Source of the DNA: Bacteroidota bacterium
Lineage (GTDB): Bacteria; Bacteroidota; Bacteroidia; Chitinophagales; Saprospiraceae
Length of the DNA: 62,565 nt
Direction: 5' to 3'
NCBI GenBank assembly: GCA_020160935.1
Contig: JAIUPL010000030.1
Coordinates: 1-62,565, forward strand
The notes under the pieces are model-generated. The model saw only the letters and a list, made by a program, of their open reading frames with translations, was not told the origin of the DNA and did not search any database. The translations under genes and the position numbers were made by a program. Shown here piece after piece: positions 18,481-26,911 of the stretch. Position 1 is the stretch's first letter. Each line of letters starts with the position of its first letter.

Positions 18481-18536
18481 TTCTCGCTTCTCACCTCCCA
18501 CTTCTCGCTTCTCACCTCTCACCTCTCACCTCTGCC
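18481..18536 (+). repeat. Eight in-register heptamers ending at the Fur-family start codon
   Basis: The units TTCTCGC, TTCTCAC, CTCCCAC, TTCTCGC, TTCTCAC, CTCTCAC, CTCTCAC and CTCTGCC follow one another without a slip and the next three bases are the ATG at 18537. The same vocabulary occurs at 31940-31981, 39225-39252 and 45222-45258. There is no Shine-Dalgarno, so the translation initiation region consists of repeat. Confidence 0.92.
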
Positions 18537-19061
18537 ATGACCGCTCCACGCAACGAACAGGAAATTATCCAGCAGGTACTCAATATTTTTTCCTCCCAAC
18601 TGGAAAAAAACGGGTTTCGCAAAACGCCCGAGCGATTTGCCATTCTGGAAGAGATATACAAACGCACCGATCACTTCGATGCGGAGGCTTTGTACATCCA
18701 TATGAAAAACCGCAATTACCGCGTGAGCCGCGCTACGGTGTACAATACGCTGGAATTGCTGGTGGCCTGCGATCTGGTAAAAAAGCACCAGTTTGGCAAA
18801 AACCTGGCGCAGTATGAGAAGTCGTACGGTTACAAACAGCACGATCACATGATCTGCGCCAATTGTGGGAAGGTGGTGGAGTTTTGCGACCCGCGTGTAC
18901 AGCAAATCAAGGATATGGTGGGCGAATTGCTCAATTTCAAGGTGACGCACCACTCGCTCAACCTGTACGGTATTTGCGGCTCCTGCCAAAAAGAAATCGA
19001 ATACGGTATCGTGCGCAAGCAGCCGAAAGTAGTGGAAGACGAGCCGGGCTGGGGAGATTGA
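18537..19061 (+). CDS. Fur-family transcriptional regulator
   Basis: The 174-residue protein has the Fur winged helix (FRKTPERFAILEEIYKRTDHFDAEALYIHMK and SRATVYNTLELLVACDLV) and a C-terminal dimerisation domain with two zinc CxxC pairs, CANC and CGSC. The His-rich YKQHDHMICANCGKVVEF stretch supplies the regulatory metal site. It should act as a metal- or peroxide-responsive repressor (Fur, PerR or Zur type), but I cannot choose between these. The start codon directly follows eight heptamer repeats. An inverted repeat begins right after its TGA. Confidence 0.92.
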   Translation: MTAPRNEQEIIQQVLNIFSSQLEKNGFRKTPERFAILEEIYKRTDHFDAEALYIHMKNRNYRVSRATVYNTLELLVACDLVKKHQFGKNLAQYEKSYGYKQHDHMICANCGKVVEFCDPRVQQIKDMVGELLNFKVTHHSLNLYGICGSCQKEIEYGIVRKQPKVVEDEPGWGD

Positions 19062-19208
19062 GATGTACGATTTCCGATTACATGATGTACGATTTCCGAT
19101 TGGATGGAAGATTTGAGAATGTTGATTGATAGCATCTCGATCAATCCTAAATCATATTTCTTCCATCCAATCGGAAATCGTACATCATGTAATCGGAAAT
19201 CGTACATC
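19062..19208. repeat. Perfect 49-bp inverted repeat exactly between two stop codons
   Basis: Left arm 19062-19110 and right arm 19160-19208 are perfect complements. Each arm contains two copies of an 18-base word starting GATGTACGATTTCCGATT. The left arm begins at the base after the Fur-family TGA (19059-19061), and the right arm ends at the base before the cyclase stop (19209-19211). The 49-base loop carries no obvious gene. Confidence 0.95.
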
Positions 19209-20831
19209 CTAGTACTGCTTCACCGCTGTCACATAATACATATCCATGGCGCCCTTGTTTTTGGCGGCAATTTTTCCGCGGTAGTTCCATTCAAATTCAT
19301 AGCGGGCGAAATCGTACACGTTTTCGCTCACATTGACGCGGCCTGGTTCGCAGGCTTCCTCGAATCGGGCTGCCACGTTTACGGTATCGCCCCAGATGTC
19401 GTAGGCGAATTTTTTCGCGCCTACCACACCGGCTACCACCGGGCCAATGTGAATACCTACACGTGCTTCAAAGTAGGGCATGCTGCGATCCATGCGTTCG
19501 GCTTTGAGGGCCAGCAGGAAGTCCTGAATTTCGAGGGCCGCCCGAATAATATCGGAAGGGCTGGCATTCATGTCCGAGAGGCCGCTGGCGCAGAGGTAGG
19601 CATCGCCGATGGTTTTGATTTTTTCGATGCGATACTGGCTGATAATGCGGTCGAAATTGGAAAAACAGTAGTCGAGTTCTTCCACCAGCATTTCCGGACT
19701 CAGGCGTTCGGCTACCTGCGTAAAGCCTGTAAAGTCGATAAACATTACTGTGGCCTGGTCGTATTTGCGGGCGGCTACCTTGTTGCGTGTTTTCAATTCC
19801 TGGGCAATGGCCGGGGGAAGGATATTGAGCAGGAGGTTGTCGCTACGTTTTTTTTCGGCTTCCACCAGCGCATTTTTCTCGGCCAGTTCGTTGGCGGCCC
19901 GGCGTTTGGCGCGGAATCGGAAATAAAAAAGCATGGCCATCACCAGTACGAATGCTGCTACGAGTCCCAGCAAATTGCGCATGTTCTCGCTTTGTTGTTT
20001 ACCCAGTTCGGCTTCGGCTACCAGCGTTTTTTGCAGTTGAAGTTCTTTTTCCTGTTGGGCACGCACGATGGCGTCGGCCATTTGTTCCTTGGTAAGGGTT
20101 TCCACCATGCGGCTTTTTGAACTGGCCAGCGAGTCGAGCCGCTGCCGTGCCTGTTCAATCTGGGTGATGGTTTGGTCTTTCTCGGTGATTTCCTGTTTGC
20201 TTTTTTCCTGAACCTCTTTCAGTTGGCTCTGGTAAGTAGTCTCCAGCACCTGGGTTTGTCCGGTAATTTGCGCCAGTTGTTCGCGCAAGGCCCGGTTGTT
20301 GGCTTCTGCTGTAGCCAGTTGGTTTTCGAGTCGGCGCTGGGCATCACCGCCGCCGCGCACACCGCCGCCGGAATCCTTGAGGTAATTGACCGTTTCGCGG
20401 CTCCATTTAAGTGCTTCGCGGTAGTCGTTTTGTTTGAGCGCAATGTCTTGCAATTTTTCTGTTGAACTCAGGGCCACATCGCGCAAGCCATAGTTGCGCG
20501 CAGCATTCCAGGAGTGCATAAAACGACTGGAGGCTTCCTTGAAATTTCGCAGGCGATACTCGGCTTCTGCCGAAAGGAAAGTGGCATCGGCTTCGCGGCG
20601 TTTGTCGCCGATTTCCGTTGCCAACTGGCTGGCACGGTTGGCAAAATCCGATGCTTTTTTGGCATTGCTGGCACTCAGGCTTTTTTCAGCAATCTGATAG
20701 GCAAGGTTCATCCGCTCGCTTTTGGAGCCGGACTTGTTGTATTTGGCTTCCAGTTCGGAAATGGACTGGGCATTTGCCGGCAACCATCCGGCAAGGATAA
20801 AGAGTAAAAAAAAGGCGGTTAGGTACTTCAT
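19209..20831 (-). CDS. Membrane adenylate cyclase, class III, with TPR sensor domain
   Basis: This 540-residue protein has a signal peptide ending PANAQ, a TPR-like periplasmic region (about 25-160), a coiled coil (about 165-280), one membrane helix (about 286-305) and a class III cyclase domain (about 345-540). Metal-binding aspartates are in VMFIDFTGF and IKTIGDAYL. The lysine of EKIKTIGDA and aspartate of YDIWGDTVN are the adenine-specifying pair, and NVAAR supplies the transition-state Asn and Arg, so ATP rather than GTP is the predicted substrate. The domain layout matches other Bacteroidota sensor cyclases. Its ATG is close to the promoter at 20837-20867. Confidence 0.9.
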   Translation of the reverse strand: MKYLTAFFLLFILAGWLPANAQSISELEAKYNKSGSKSERMNLAYQIAEKSLSASNAKKASDFANRASQLATEIGDKRREADATFLSAEAEYRLRNFKEASSRFMHSWNAARNYGLRDVALSSTEKLQDIALKQNDYREALKWSRETVNYLKDSGGGVRGGGDAQRRLENQLATAEANNRALREQLAQITGQTQVLETTYQSQLKEVQEKSKQEITEKDQTITQIEQARQRLDSLASSKSRMVETLTKEQMADAIVRAQQEKELQLQKTLVAEAELGKQQSENMRNLLGLVAAFVLVMAMLFYFRFRAKRRAANELAEKNALVEAEKKRSDNLLLNILPPAIAQELKTRNKVAARKYDQATVMFIDFTGFTQVAERLSPEMLVEELDYCFSNFDRIISQYRIEKIKTIGDAYLCASGLSDMNASPSDIIRAALEIQDFLLALKAERMDRSMPYFEARVGIHIGPVVAGVVGAKKFAYDIWGDTVNVAARFEEACEPGRVNVSENVYDFARYEFEWNYRGKIAAKNKGAMDMYYVTAVKQY

Positions 20832-20836
20832 AGGTG

Positions 20837-20867
20837 CAAAGTCGGCAGGGCGAAGTGCGAAGTCAAA
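20837..20867 (-). promoter_or_regulatory. Probable promoter of the adenylate cyclase gene
   Basis: On the minus strand TTTG (20867-20864) is followed after 19 bases by CGACTTTG (20844-20837), which keeps the TTTG part of the -7 box but not TA. It would give an almost leaderless message. Confidence 0.4.
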
Positions 20868-21037
20868 TGGTGTAACGGTTTTCGGAAAGGATTAATGCAC
20901 AAGGCATATTAATCGCAAAAATTCAAAATTTATTGATTCTGACCCAAAGAATGTTCTGCTGGAACCATAAATCAGCCGCGAAGGTCGAAGATTTTGGCAC
21001 AAAAACGACAGAATCCGGATGCGGTTTGAAAAAGCAT

Positions 21038-21045
21038 TATTTTTG
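21038..21045 (+). promoter_or_regulatory. -7 element TATTTTTG upstream of the DUF1015 gene
   Basis: An exact TAnnTTTG box lies 68 bases before ATG 21114. A TTTG is present at 21025-21028 but only nine bases away, too close for the -33 box. Confidence 0.45.
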
Positions 21046-21113
21046 CCCGGCCTTGCAGACGAGAAGCATGTTGCCTTCCAACGAAACTTGTTTGCTCAAC
21101 CGATCGTGCCGAT

Positions 21114-22223
21114 ATGAAAATTAAACCTTTTCAGGCCTTGTTCCCTGATTTCAGTAAAATCGGTTCGCCGGATGTGTTCTGCGAAACAGCAAAGGAGGCA
21201 TTCCCGGAATTCAGAAAGCAAGGATTATACCGGGAATTTCCACAGGCAGCCTTTTACGTCTACCAAATAGAGGACGGCCACCGCAAGCACACCGGCCTGA
21301 TTGCCCTCAACGAGGTGTCTGATTTGAAGGATGGAAAAATAAAAAAGCATGAGCACACCATCCACGTCAAGGAACGCCAGCAGATGGACTTGTTTCTGGA
21401 ATGGGGAGCCATGCTGAAGCCTGTGTTGCTCACGTATTCTTCCGTGCCCGACATCGAGCAATGGTTGCAGACATACATCCGACAGATACCTGCGTTTTTC
21501 ACCACACGGTTTCAAAAAGACGGGCAAATCCATCGGATGTGGCCTGTGAGCGCTCCTGATGACATATCATTGCTGAAAAACCTGTTTGCACAACACATAC
21601 ACGCTGCCTACATTGCAGATGGTCACCATCGTACGACATCGGTAGCACTCTTGCAGGAACAGTTTGAAGGGCAAAAGCACTCGTATGATTTCGAGCACCT
21701 GTTTTGCATTTTCATTGGCGCCGATGAACTCGATATACTCGATTTTAACCGTGTGGTGGATTTGCCGGATTCCTGGCAAGCAGAAACATTTCCCGAAAAG
21801 TTGAACGAACTCTTCGATGTCGACCCCTTGGACGAACCTTGCCGACCTGCGCACAAATATGAACTGGTACTATTTGCAGGGGGGCGATGGTACGCGCTTC
21901 GCTGGAAACAAACATTGTTGGAAAGTTTTCCGCCAGAACAGGTGCTGCTGGATGTGTCGCTGCTCAATCAATTTGTATTGCACGATCTTTTGGGTATCCA
22001 TGACGTCCGCACTGACCGACGCATCGCTTATGTAGACGGCAGCAAGGGTATTCATGGCCTTCAAAACGCCGTAGGCGCAGGTAGCAACCGCATTGGTTTT
22101 ATGTTGTTTCCGGTAAAATTGGAAGATATGATGCGCATAGCCGACACAGGTGAAAGCCTGCCCCCCAAAAGCACGTATTTTGAACCTCGTATCAGGACGG
22201 GGGTGATGGTGAAGGGGCTTTGA
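21114..22223 (+). CDS. DUF1015-family protein
   Basis: The 369-residue protein has the conserved marks of DUF1015: MKIKPFQALFPD at the start, a KKHEHTIHVKERQ block, AAYIADGHHRTTSVALLQEQ at about residues 164-183, LDFNRVVDLPD, and the C-terminal GFMLFPVKLEDMMRIADTGESLPPKSTYFEPR split by short turns. No signal peptide is present. In many Bacteroidota, members sit beside serine biosynthesis genes, but no such gene is here, so a role is not assignable. Its stop TGA lies inside the first unit of the decamer repeat that fills the gap to the aldehyde dehydrogenase gene. Confidence 0.88.
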   Translation: MKIKPFQALFPDFSKIGSPDVFCETAKEAFPEFRKQGLYREFPQAAFYVYQIEDGHRKHTGLIALNEVSDLKDGKIKKHEHTIHVKERQQMDLFLEWGAMLKPVLLTYSSVPDIEQWLQTYIRQIPAFFTTRFQKDGQIHRMWPVSAPDDISLLKNLFAQHIHAAYIADGHHRTTSVALLQEQFEGQKHSYDFEHLFCIFIGADELDILDFNRVVDLPDSWQAETFPEKLNELFDVDPLDEPCRPAHKYELVLFAGGRWYALRWKQTLLESFPPEQVLLDVSLLNQFVLHDLLGIHDVRTDRRIAYVDGSKGIHGLQNAVGAGSNRIGFMLFPVKLEDMMRIADTGESLPPKSTYFEPRIRTGVMVKGL

Positions 22224-22377
22224 AAGGGTTGATGAGGGTTGATAAAGGTTGATGAGGGTTGATATTCATCCACTCGATGAATGTGAAATACAATCCTTAC
22301 CCCGAGCAGATGATTATCAACCCTCATCAACCTTTATCAACCTCATCAACCTTTATCAACCCTCATCAACCACAAAC
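22221..22377. repeat. Decamer inverted repeat with conserved loop, copy 1
   Basis: Decamers GGTTGATGAG and GGTTGATAAA alternate from the DUF1015 stop onward; complementary CAACCCTCAT and CAACCTTTAT units fill the other arm and stop just before ATG 22378. The loop region 22257-22306 is identical to 38586-38635 at 49 of 50 bases and contains the small hairpin ATTCATC-CACTC-GATGAAT. Confidence 0.9.
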
Positions 22378-23817
22378 ATGCAAACAATAAACAACTTCAT
22401 CAATGGCCAGTACGTGCCGCCGCTGAGTGGCGAGTACCTCGATAATTTCGCGCCCGCCACGGGGACTGTGAGCGGTAAAATTGCACGCTCCGGCACCGCC
22501 GACGTCGACCGCGCTGTGCAGGCTGCATGGGCTGCTTTTCCGGCATGGTCGGGCCTGTCGCTCGATCAGCGCCACGATATTCTGCGTGCGGTAGCCGATG
22601 GTATTCTGCAAAACCTCAATCGTTTGGCAGAAGCGGAAAGCGCCGATTCAGGCAAAACGATTACGACAGCCCGCACGATTGACATCCCAAGAGCAGCACA
22701 GAATTTCAAATTTTTTGCTACAGCCCTTCTTCATTTTTCTTCTGAAAGCCACCAGCGGCCCGATGCGCTAAGTTATACGCTTCGGCAACCGCTGGGCGTG
22801 GTAGGCTGCATTTCGCCCTGGAATCTTCCCCTGTACCTGTTTACCTGGAAAATAGCGCCTGCCCTGGCAGCAGGCAACTGCGTGGTGGGCAAGCCCTCAG
22901 AAATTACGCCGCTGACCGCTGCACTTTTAGGCGAAATTTGCAATGATGCCGGGCTGCCCCCCGGGGTGCTCAATATCCTGCACGGGCTGGGCCCGGAAGT
23001 GGGCGCCGCCATCGTGGAGCACCCGCAGATAAAAGCCATTTCCTTCACCGGCAGCACACGAGCGGGGGCAGAAATTGCCCGGGTGGCTGCCCCGAAGTTT
23101 AAAAAACTCAGCCTCGAACTGGGCGGCAAAAACCCCAACCTCATTTTTGCCGACTGCGACTATGATAAGATGCTGGAAACGACAGTTCGATCCTCTTTTA
23201 ACAACCAGGGACAGATTTGTCTGTGCGGCTCCCGCATTTATGTAGAAAAAAGCCTGTACGAGCGTTTCAAAAAGGATTTTGTAGCGCAAGTGCGTCAGAT
23301 TCGTGTGGGCGACCCCGCTGCCCCTGACAGCCGCCTCGGAGCGGTCGTATCGAAAATGCATTTTGAAAAAGTATTGTCCTACATCCAACTGGCGCGCGAA
23401 GAAGGTGGCGCCGTACTTTGCGGCGGCGAGGCGATTCAGTTGCCAACGCCCCATGAAAATGGCTGGTTTATAGCGCCAACGGTTATTGAAGGTCTGCCCA
23501 CGAAGTGCCGCACCAATCAGGAGGAAATTTTTGGCCCGGTGGTCACTATTCAGTCCTTTGATGACGAGGCGGATGCCCTGCAACAGGCCAATGATTCGCC
23601 GTACGGCCTCAGTGCCACCATCTGGACCAGCGATCTCAATCGGACGCATCGGCTGGCTTCGGCCCTGCAATGCGGCATCGTCTGGGTAAATACCTGGATG
23701 CTGCGCGACTTGCGTACACCGTTTGGAGGCGTAAAAAACTCCGGCATGGGACGCGAAGGCGGCTGGGATGCCCTGCGTTTTTTCACCGAATCCAAAAATG
23801 TAACCATCGAATTTTAA
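22378..23817 (+). CDS. Aldehyde dehydrogenase, 2-aminomuconate semialdehyde dehydrogenase-like
   Basis: This 479-residue NAD-dependent aldehyde dehydrogenase is complete. Landmarks are GCISPWNLPLYLFTWKIAPALAAGN (cofactor entry), SFTGSTRAGAEIA, the general base Glu in LELGGKNPNLIF, and catalytic Cys281 in NNQGQICLCGSR. The GQICLCGSR variant and the FFTESKNVTIEF end resemble the ALDH8/AMSDH group, which oxidises 2-aminomuconate or 2-hydroxymuconate semialdehyde. Kynurenine 3-monooxygenase at 45.2 kb makes the kynurenine route plausible. ATG 22378 is the natural start; longer frames only translate the repeat. The next gene starts nine bases after the stop. Confidence 0.88.
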   Translation: MQTINNFINGQYVPPLSGEYLDNFAPATGTVSGKIARSGTADVDRAVQAAWAAFPAWSGLSLDQRHDILRAVADGILQNLNRLAEAESADSGKTITTARTIDIPRAAQNFKFFATALLHFSSESHQRPDALSYTLRQPLGVVGCISPWNLPLYLFTWKIAPALAAGNCVVGKPSEITPLTAALLGEICNDAGLPPGVLNILHGLGPEVGAAIVEHPQIKAISFTGSTRAGAEIARVAAPKFKKLSLELGGKNPNLIFADCDYDKMLETTVRSSFNNQGQICLCGSRIYVEKSLYERFKKDFVAQVRQIRVGDPAAPDSRLGAVVSKMHFEKVLSYIQLAREEGGAVLCGGEAIQLPTPHENGWFIAPTVIEGLPTKCRTNQEEIFGPVVTIQSFDDEADALQQANDSPYGLSATIWTSDLNRTHRLASALQCGIVWVNTWMLRDLRTPFGGVKNSGMGREGGWDALRFFTESKNVTIEF

Positions 23818-23826
23818 GAGCGCAAC

Positions 23827-25779
23827 ATGCGGCTGTCTATTGTAATTGTCAACTACAACGTGCGCTATTTCCTCGAACAGGCGCTCGGTTCGGTACGGCG
23901 TGCCCTGCGCCACATCGACGCGGAAGTATGGGTGGTCGACAACAATTCGGTAGACGATTCAGTGCGCATGGTGGAAGAAAAGTTTCCGGAGGTAAAACTC
24001 ATCGTCAACCACGATAATCCAGGTTTTGCAAAAGCCAACAACCAGGCGATTCGGCAAAGCAGCGGTGAATACGTATTGCTGCTCAATCCCGACACGCTGG
24101 TGGAGGAAGATACCTTTGAAAAATGCCTGGCTTTTATGGACACACACACCGACGCCGGCGCACTGGGCTGTAAACTGATCGATGGCAGTGGCAAATTCCT
24201 GCCTGAAAGCAAACGAGGGTTCCCATCGCCCTGGGTTGCCTTTTGTAAAACTTTTGGTCTATCGGCCATTTTCCCTCGAAGCAAAACCTTCAACCGATAC
24301 TACCTGGGCTACCTCGATGCCGACCAGACCAACGAGGTGGATGTGCTGGCAGGCTGTTTTATGTTTATCCGGCGCAGCGCACTCGACCGGGCCGGACTGC
24401 TCGACGAGGCATTCTTCATGTATGGGGAAGATATAGACCTGTCGTACCGCATCATTCAGGCGGGGTACAGAAACTACTATTTCCCTGAAACAAAAATCAT
24501 TCATTACAAGGGAGAAAGCACCAAAAAAGGCAGCCTGAATTACGTACGGACGTTTTATCAGGCCATGATCATTTTTACCCAAAAACATTTTTCAGGTAGA
24601 AAAGCGGGCTTGTTTGTTTCCATGTTGCAAGCCGCCATCTGGCTCCGCGCGGGTATGACGCTGGCGAAGAATTTCTGGGATAAAATCTGGCTGCCTGCGC
24701 TGGATGCGGGCCTGATATATGCGGGGCTGGTGGTGCTAAAAAACTTCTGGGCCAATTATTACTACAAAGACCCTGAATGGTTTAAAACCAATGTCCTTTG
24801 GTTTAATTTTCCCTTGTATATCCTGATCTGGCTCGGAACCGCCTGGCTCAATGGCGGCTACGACCGACGCTATGATATCAGGCGACTGGCGCGGGGGCTG
24901 GCTTTCGGCACGGTGGTGCTCGCAGCCGTGTACGGGTTTCTCGACCTCGACTACCGGCCTTCCCGGGCACTGGTGTTGATGGGCGCCGTGTGGGCAGTGC
25001 TGGCAACGCTGGGGTTGCGCGCAGCAGCCCACTTCATTGAATTCAGAAATTTCCGATTGGGGCTTGACAAGATCCGCAACCTGCTTATCATTGGTTCCAA
25101 CTCCGAAGCGGATCGGGTTTCGGGACTGTTGAGGCAAGTGGGTATTTCACAGAATATGATCGGCGTCATTGCACCGCCTTCGGAGCCCGACCCACGTGAA
25201 TACCTGAGTGCCTTCAACCAGATGGACGAAGTGGTGCGGATTTACAGGGTCAATGAAATCATTTTTTGTTCCCGGGATATTCGCAGCCAGGATATTATGG
25301 CCTGCATGACCAGCCTTGGCCCGGGAATTTCCTATAAAATTGTGCCCGAAGAAAGCCTCAGCATTATCGGGAGCAGCAACAAGGATGAACCGGGTGAATT
25401 GTACACCATTACCATTCGTTACAACATCGCTCAGTCGGGGCAGCGCCGCAACAAACGTGTTTTTGATTTGCTGTTGTGCCTGAGTCTTATTCCAACAGCC
25501 CCATTGTGGCTTCTTTTTTCAGGCCGTCGAAAAACATGGCTAGCCAGTTGGTGGGCCGTTTTAAGCGGGCAGAAAACATGGATCGGATATGTGCCACAAG
25601 GAAATATTGCCAGCCTGCCACCCCTGAAACCAGGCGTTTTTTCACCCATAGATGATCTCCAAAACCTGCACCCCACGGCCCAAATGATTGAAAGACTTAA
25701 TTTTTTATATGCCAAAGACTGGAATGTGTGGAGAGATATGGCGCTGGCTGGAAGAATGCTATATCGGGGGGAGGGTTGA
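23827..25779 (+). CDS. GT2 glycosyltransferase fused to a membrane and Rossmann-like polyprenyl-phosphotransferase-type region
   Basis: The 650-residue protein starts with a family 2 glycosyltransferase (about 1-290): SIVIVNYNVRYFLEQAL, VVDNNSVDDS, LLLNPDTLVEEDTF with the DxD-like acidic site, and FFMYGEDIDLSYRIIQAGY, as in rhamnosyltransferase WbbL relatives. Membrane helices follow (about 295-315, 330-345, 360-400), then a Rossmann-like segment NLLIIGSNSEADRVSGLL and a tail with NKRVFDLLLCLSLIPTAPLWLLF, which resemble the CoA-binding and membrane parts of WbaP/CpsE-type sugar transferases. The catalytic sugar-phosphotransferase core is not evident. It probably builds a surface polysaccharide. 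Its TGA lies inside a decamer repeat. Confidence 0.82.
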   Translation: MRLSIVIVNYNVRYFLEQALGSVRRALRHIDAEVWVVDNNSVDDSVRMVEEKFPEVKLIVNHDNPGFAKANNQAIRQSSGEYVLLLNPDTLVEEDTFEKCLAFMDTHTDAGALGCKLIDGSGKFLPESKRGFPSPWVAFCKTFGLSAIFPRSKTFNRYYLGYLDADQTNEVDVLAGCFMFIRRSALDRAGLLDEAFFMYGEDIDLSYRIIQAGYRNYYFPETKIIHYKGESTKKGSLNYVRTFYQAMIIFTQKHFSGRKAGLFVSMLQAAIWLRAGMTLAKNFWDKIWLPALDAGLIYAGLVVLKNFWANYYYKDPEWFKTNVLWFNFPLYILIWLGTAWLNGGYDRRYDIRRLARGLAFGTVVLAAVYGFLDLDYRPSRALVLMGAVWAVLATLGLRAAAHFIEFRNFRLGLDKIRNLLIIGSNSEADRVSGLLRQVGISQNMIGVIAPPSEPDPREYLSAFNQMDEVVRIYRVNEIIFCSRDIRSQDIMACMTSLGPGISYKIVPEESLSIIGSSNKDEPGELYTITIRYNIAQSGQRRNKRVFDLLLCLSLIPTAPLWLLFSGRRKTWLASWWAVLSGQKTWIGYVPQGNIASLPPLKPGVFSPIDDLQNLHPTAQMIERLNFLYAKDWNVWRDMALAGRMLYRGEG

Positions 25780-26016
25780 AAAGTTGATGAGGGTTGATAA
25801 AAGTTGATGAGGGTTGATAAAGGTTGATGAGGGTTGATATTCATCGGCTCGATAGGGATCAATTCTTTCGTATTTCGAGTGTCCAATCATCAACCTTTAT
25901 CAACCTTTATCAACCTTTATCAACCTTTATCAACCTTTATCAACCTTTATCAACCCTAATCAACCTTTATCAACCCTCATCAACTTTTATCAACCTCATC
26001 AACCCTCATCATCAAC
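25777..26016. repeat. Decamer inverted repeat, copy 2, with expanded right arm
   Basis: The left arm uses the same GTTGATGAGG/GTTGATAAAA words as copy 1 and starts within the upstream TGA. The right arm has six exact CAACCTTTAT decamers at 25891-25950 and further variants up to the ATG at 26017. The loop starts with the family's ATTCATC but then differs from copies 1 and 3. The arms have unequal unit numbers, consistent with slippage. Confidence 0.9.
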
Positions 26017-26772
26017 ATGCTCAACGACAAACATATCTATTCCAATCTCCTAGCGGCCAAACAGCGTGGCGAAAAAAAACTTGCCATTCTGTTCGATCCC
26101 GACAAATTGCGGCTCCAGAAAATGGAACAAGCCCTCGAACTCGCTGTCGATTGCGGGGTCGATTACTTTTTCATTGGCGGGAGTCTCGTTGTCAACAACA
26201 TGCTCGATGCCGTGCTGACGCGCATTCGGGAGCAGTGTTCTATTCCCATGATACTGTTCCCGGGAAATTCATTCCAATTGAGTTACCGGGCAGATGCCAT
26301 TCTGTTTCTATCGCTCATCAGCGGCAGAAACCCCGAATTGCTAATCGGGCAGCACGTCATTTCAGCGCCGTTTTTAAAAATGTCGCCACTGGAAATCATC
26401 AGTACCGGATATATGCTCATTGATGGCGGCGTACAAACATCGGTGCAATACATGTCGAACACCTACCCTATCCCGGCACACAAAGACGATATTGCTGTCT
26501 GTACGGCGCTGGCAGGCGAAATGCTCGGACTCAAAATGATCTACCTCGACGCTGGTTCGGGCGCAAAAAATCCGGTACAGGAAAGTATGATCGAGGCCGT
26601 TTCCGGGGCTGTTTCTCTTCCTCTTATTGTAGGCGGCGGCATTCGGACACCCGAAAAAGTAGCCGCCAACCTCGACGCTGGCGCCGATGTCGTGGTGGTT
26701 GGCAATGCAGTGGAAAAGGACCCGGGTTTGATCCGGGAAATGGCTAAAGAAGTCCACAGTCGTCAGTCCTGA
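26017..26772 (+). CDS. Geranylgeranylglyceryl/heptaprenylglyceryl phosphate synthase
   Basis: The 251-residue TIM-barrel prenyltransferase joins a long isoprenoid to glycerol-1-phosphate, giving an ether-lipid precursor. Diagnostic segments are KLAILFDPDKL, DYFFIGGSLV, PMILFPGNSFQLSYRADAIL, FLSLISGRNPELLIGQHV, MIYLDAGSGAK, and PLIVGGGIRTPEKV, which together form the phosphate and prenyl sites of the bacterial group II enzymes known from Bacteroidota. The product chain length cannot be read directly. The start codon follows the decamer repeat, and the last residues (HSRQS) are encoded by CAGTC-word repeats that also provide the TGA, so the C-terminus may have been reshaped by the repeat. Confidence 0.93.
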   Translation: MLNDKHIYSNLLAAKQRGEKKLAILFDPDKLRLQKMEQALELAVDCGVDYFFIGGSLVVNNMLDAVLTRIREQCSIPMILFPGNSFQLSYRADAILFLSLISGRNPELLIGQHVISAPFLKMSPLEIISTGYMLIDGGVQTSVQYMSNTYPIPAHKDDIAVCTALAGEMLGLKMIYLDAGSGAKNPVQESMIEAVSGAVSLPLIVGGGIRTPEKVAANLDAGADVVVVGNAVEKDPGLIREMAKEVHSRQS

Positions 26773-26909
26773 ACAGTCGTCAGTCGACAGTTGTCAGTCC
26801 TCAGTCCGTAGAGTAATCCTAGATACGCTTGGTGCCTTTGCTATTCAGCCCATGAATACAAATGTGTACTCTACGGACTGAGGACTTAGGACTGTCGACT
26901 GAGGACTGA
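26757..26909. repeat. CAGTC heptamer inverted repeat overlapping the end of the GGGP synthase gene
   Basis: Units CAGTCGT, CAGTCCT, CAGTCGA, CAGTTGT, CAGTCCT and CAGTCCG run from inside the coding region through its TGA. The complementary arm (about 26864-26909) ends three bases before the stop of the LytTR regulator. One heptamer differs between the arms. The loop is about 50 bases. Confidence 0.87.
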
Positions 26910-26911
26910 AT

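Noticed and set aside
19062-19208. Ordinary Rho-independent terminator
   Set aside because: The arms are 49 bp long with a 49-base loop and no T-tract; this is far larger than an intrinsic terminator, although it may still end transcripts.
22249-22377. N-terminal extension of the aldehyde dehydrogenase
   Set aside because: The extra 43 residues translate the decamer repeat, and the family's normal N-terminus starts at ATG 22378.
25891-25990. CRISPR array in the decamer repeats
   Set aside because: Units are 10 bases, directly adjacent and without spacers; no cas genes are in the window.
25824-26423. A 199-residue frame starting in the decamer repeat
   Set aside because: Its N-terminus is repeat translation (QPLSTFINLY units) and the rest is out of frame with GGGP synthase.
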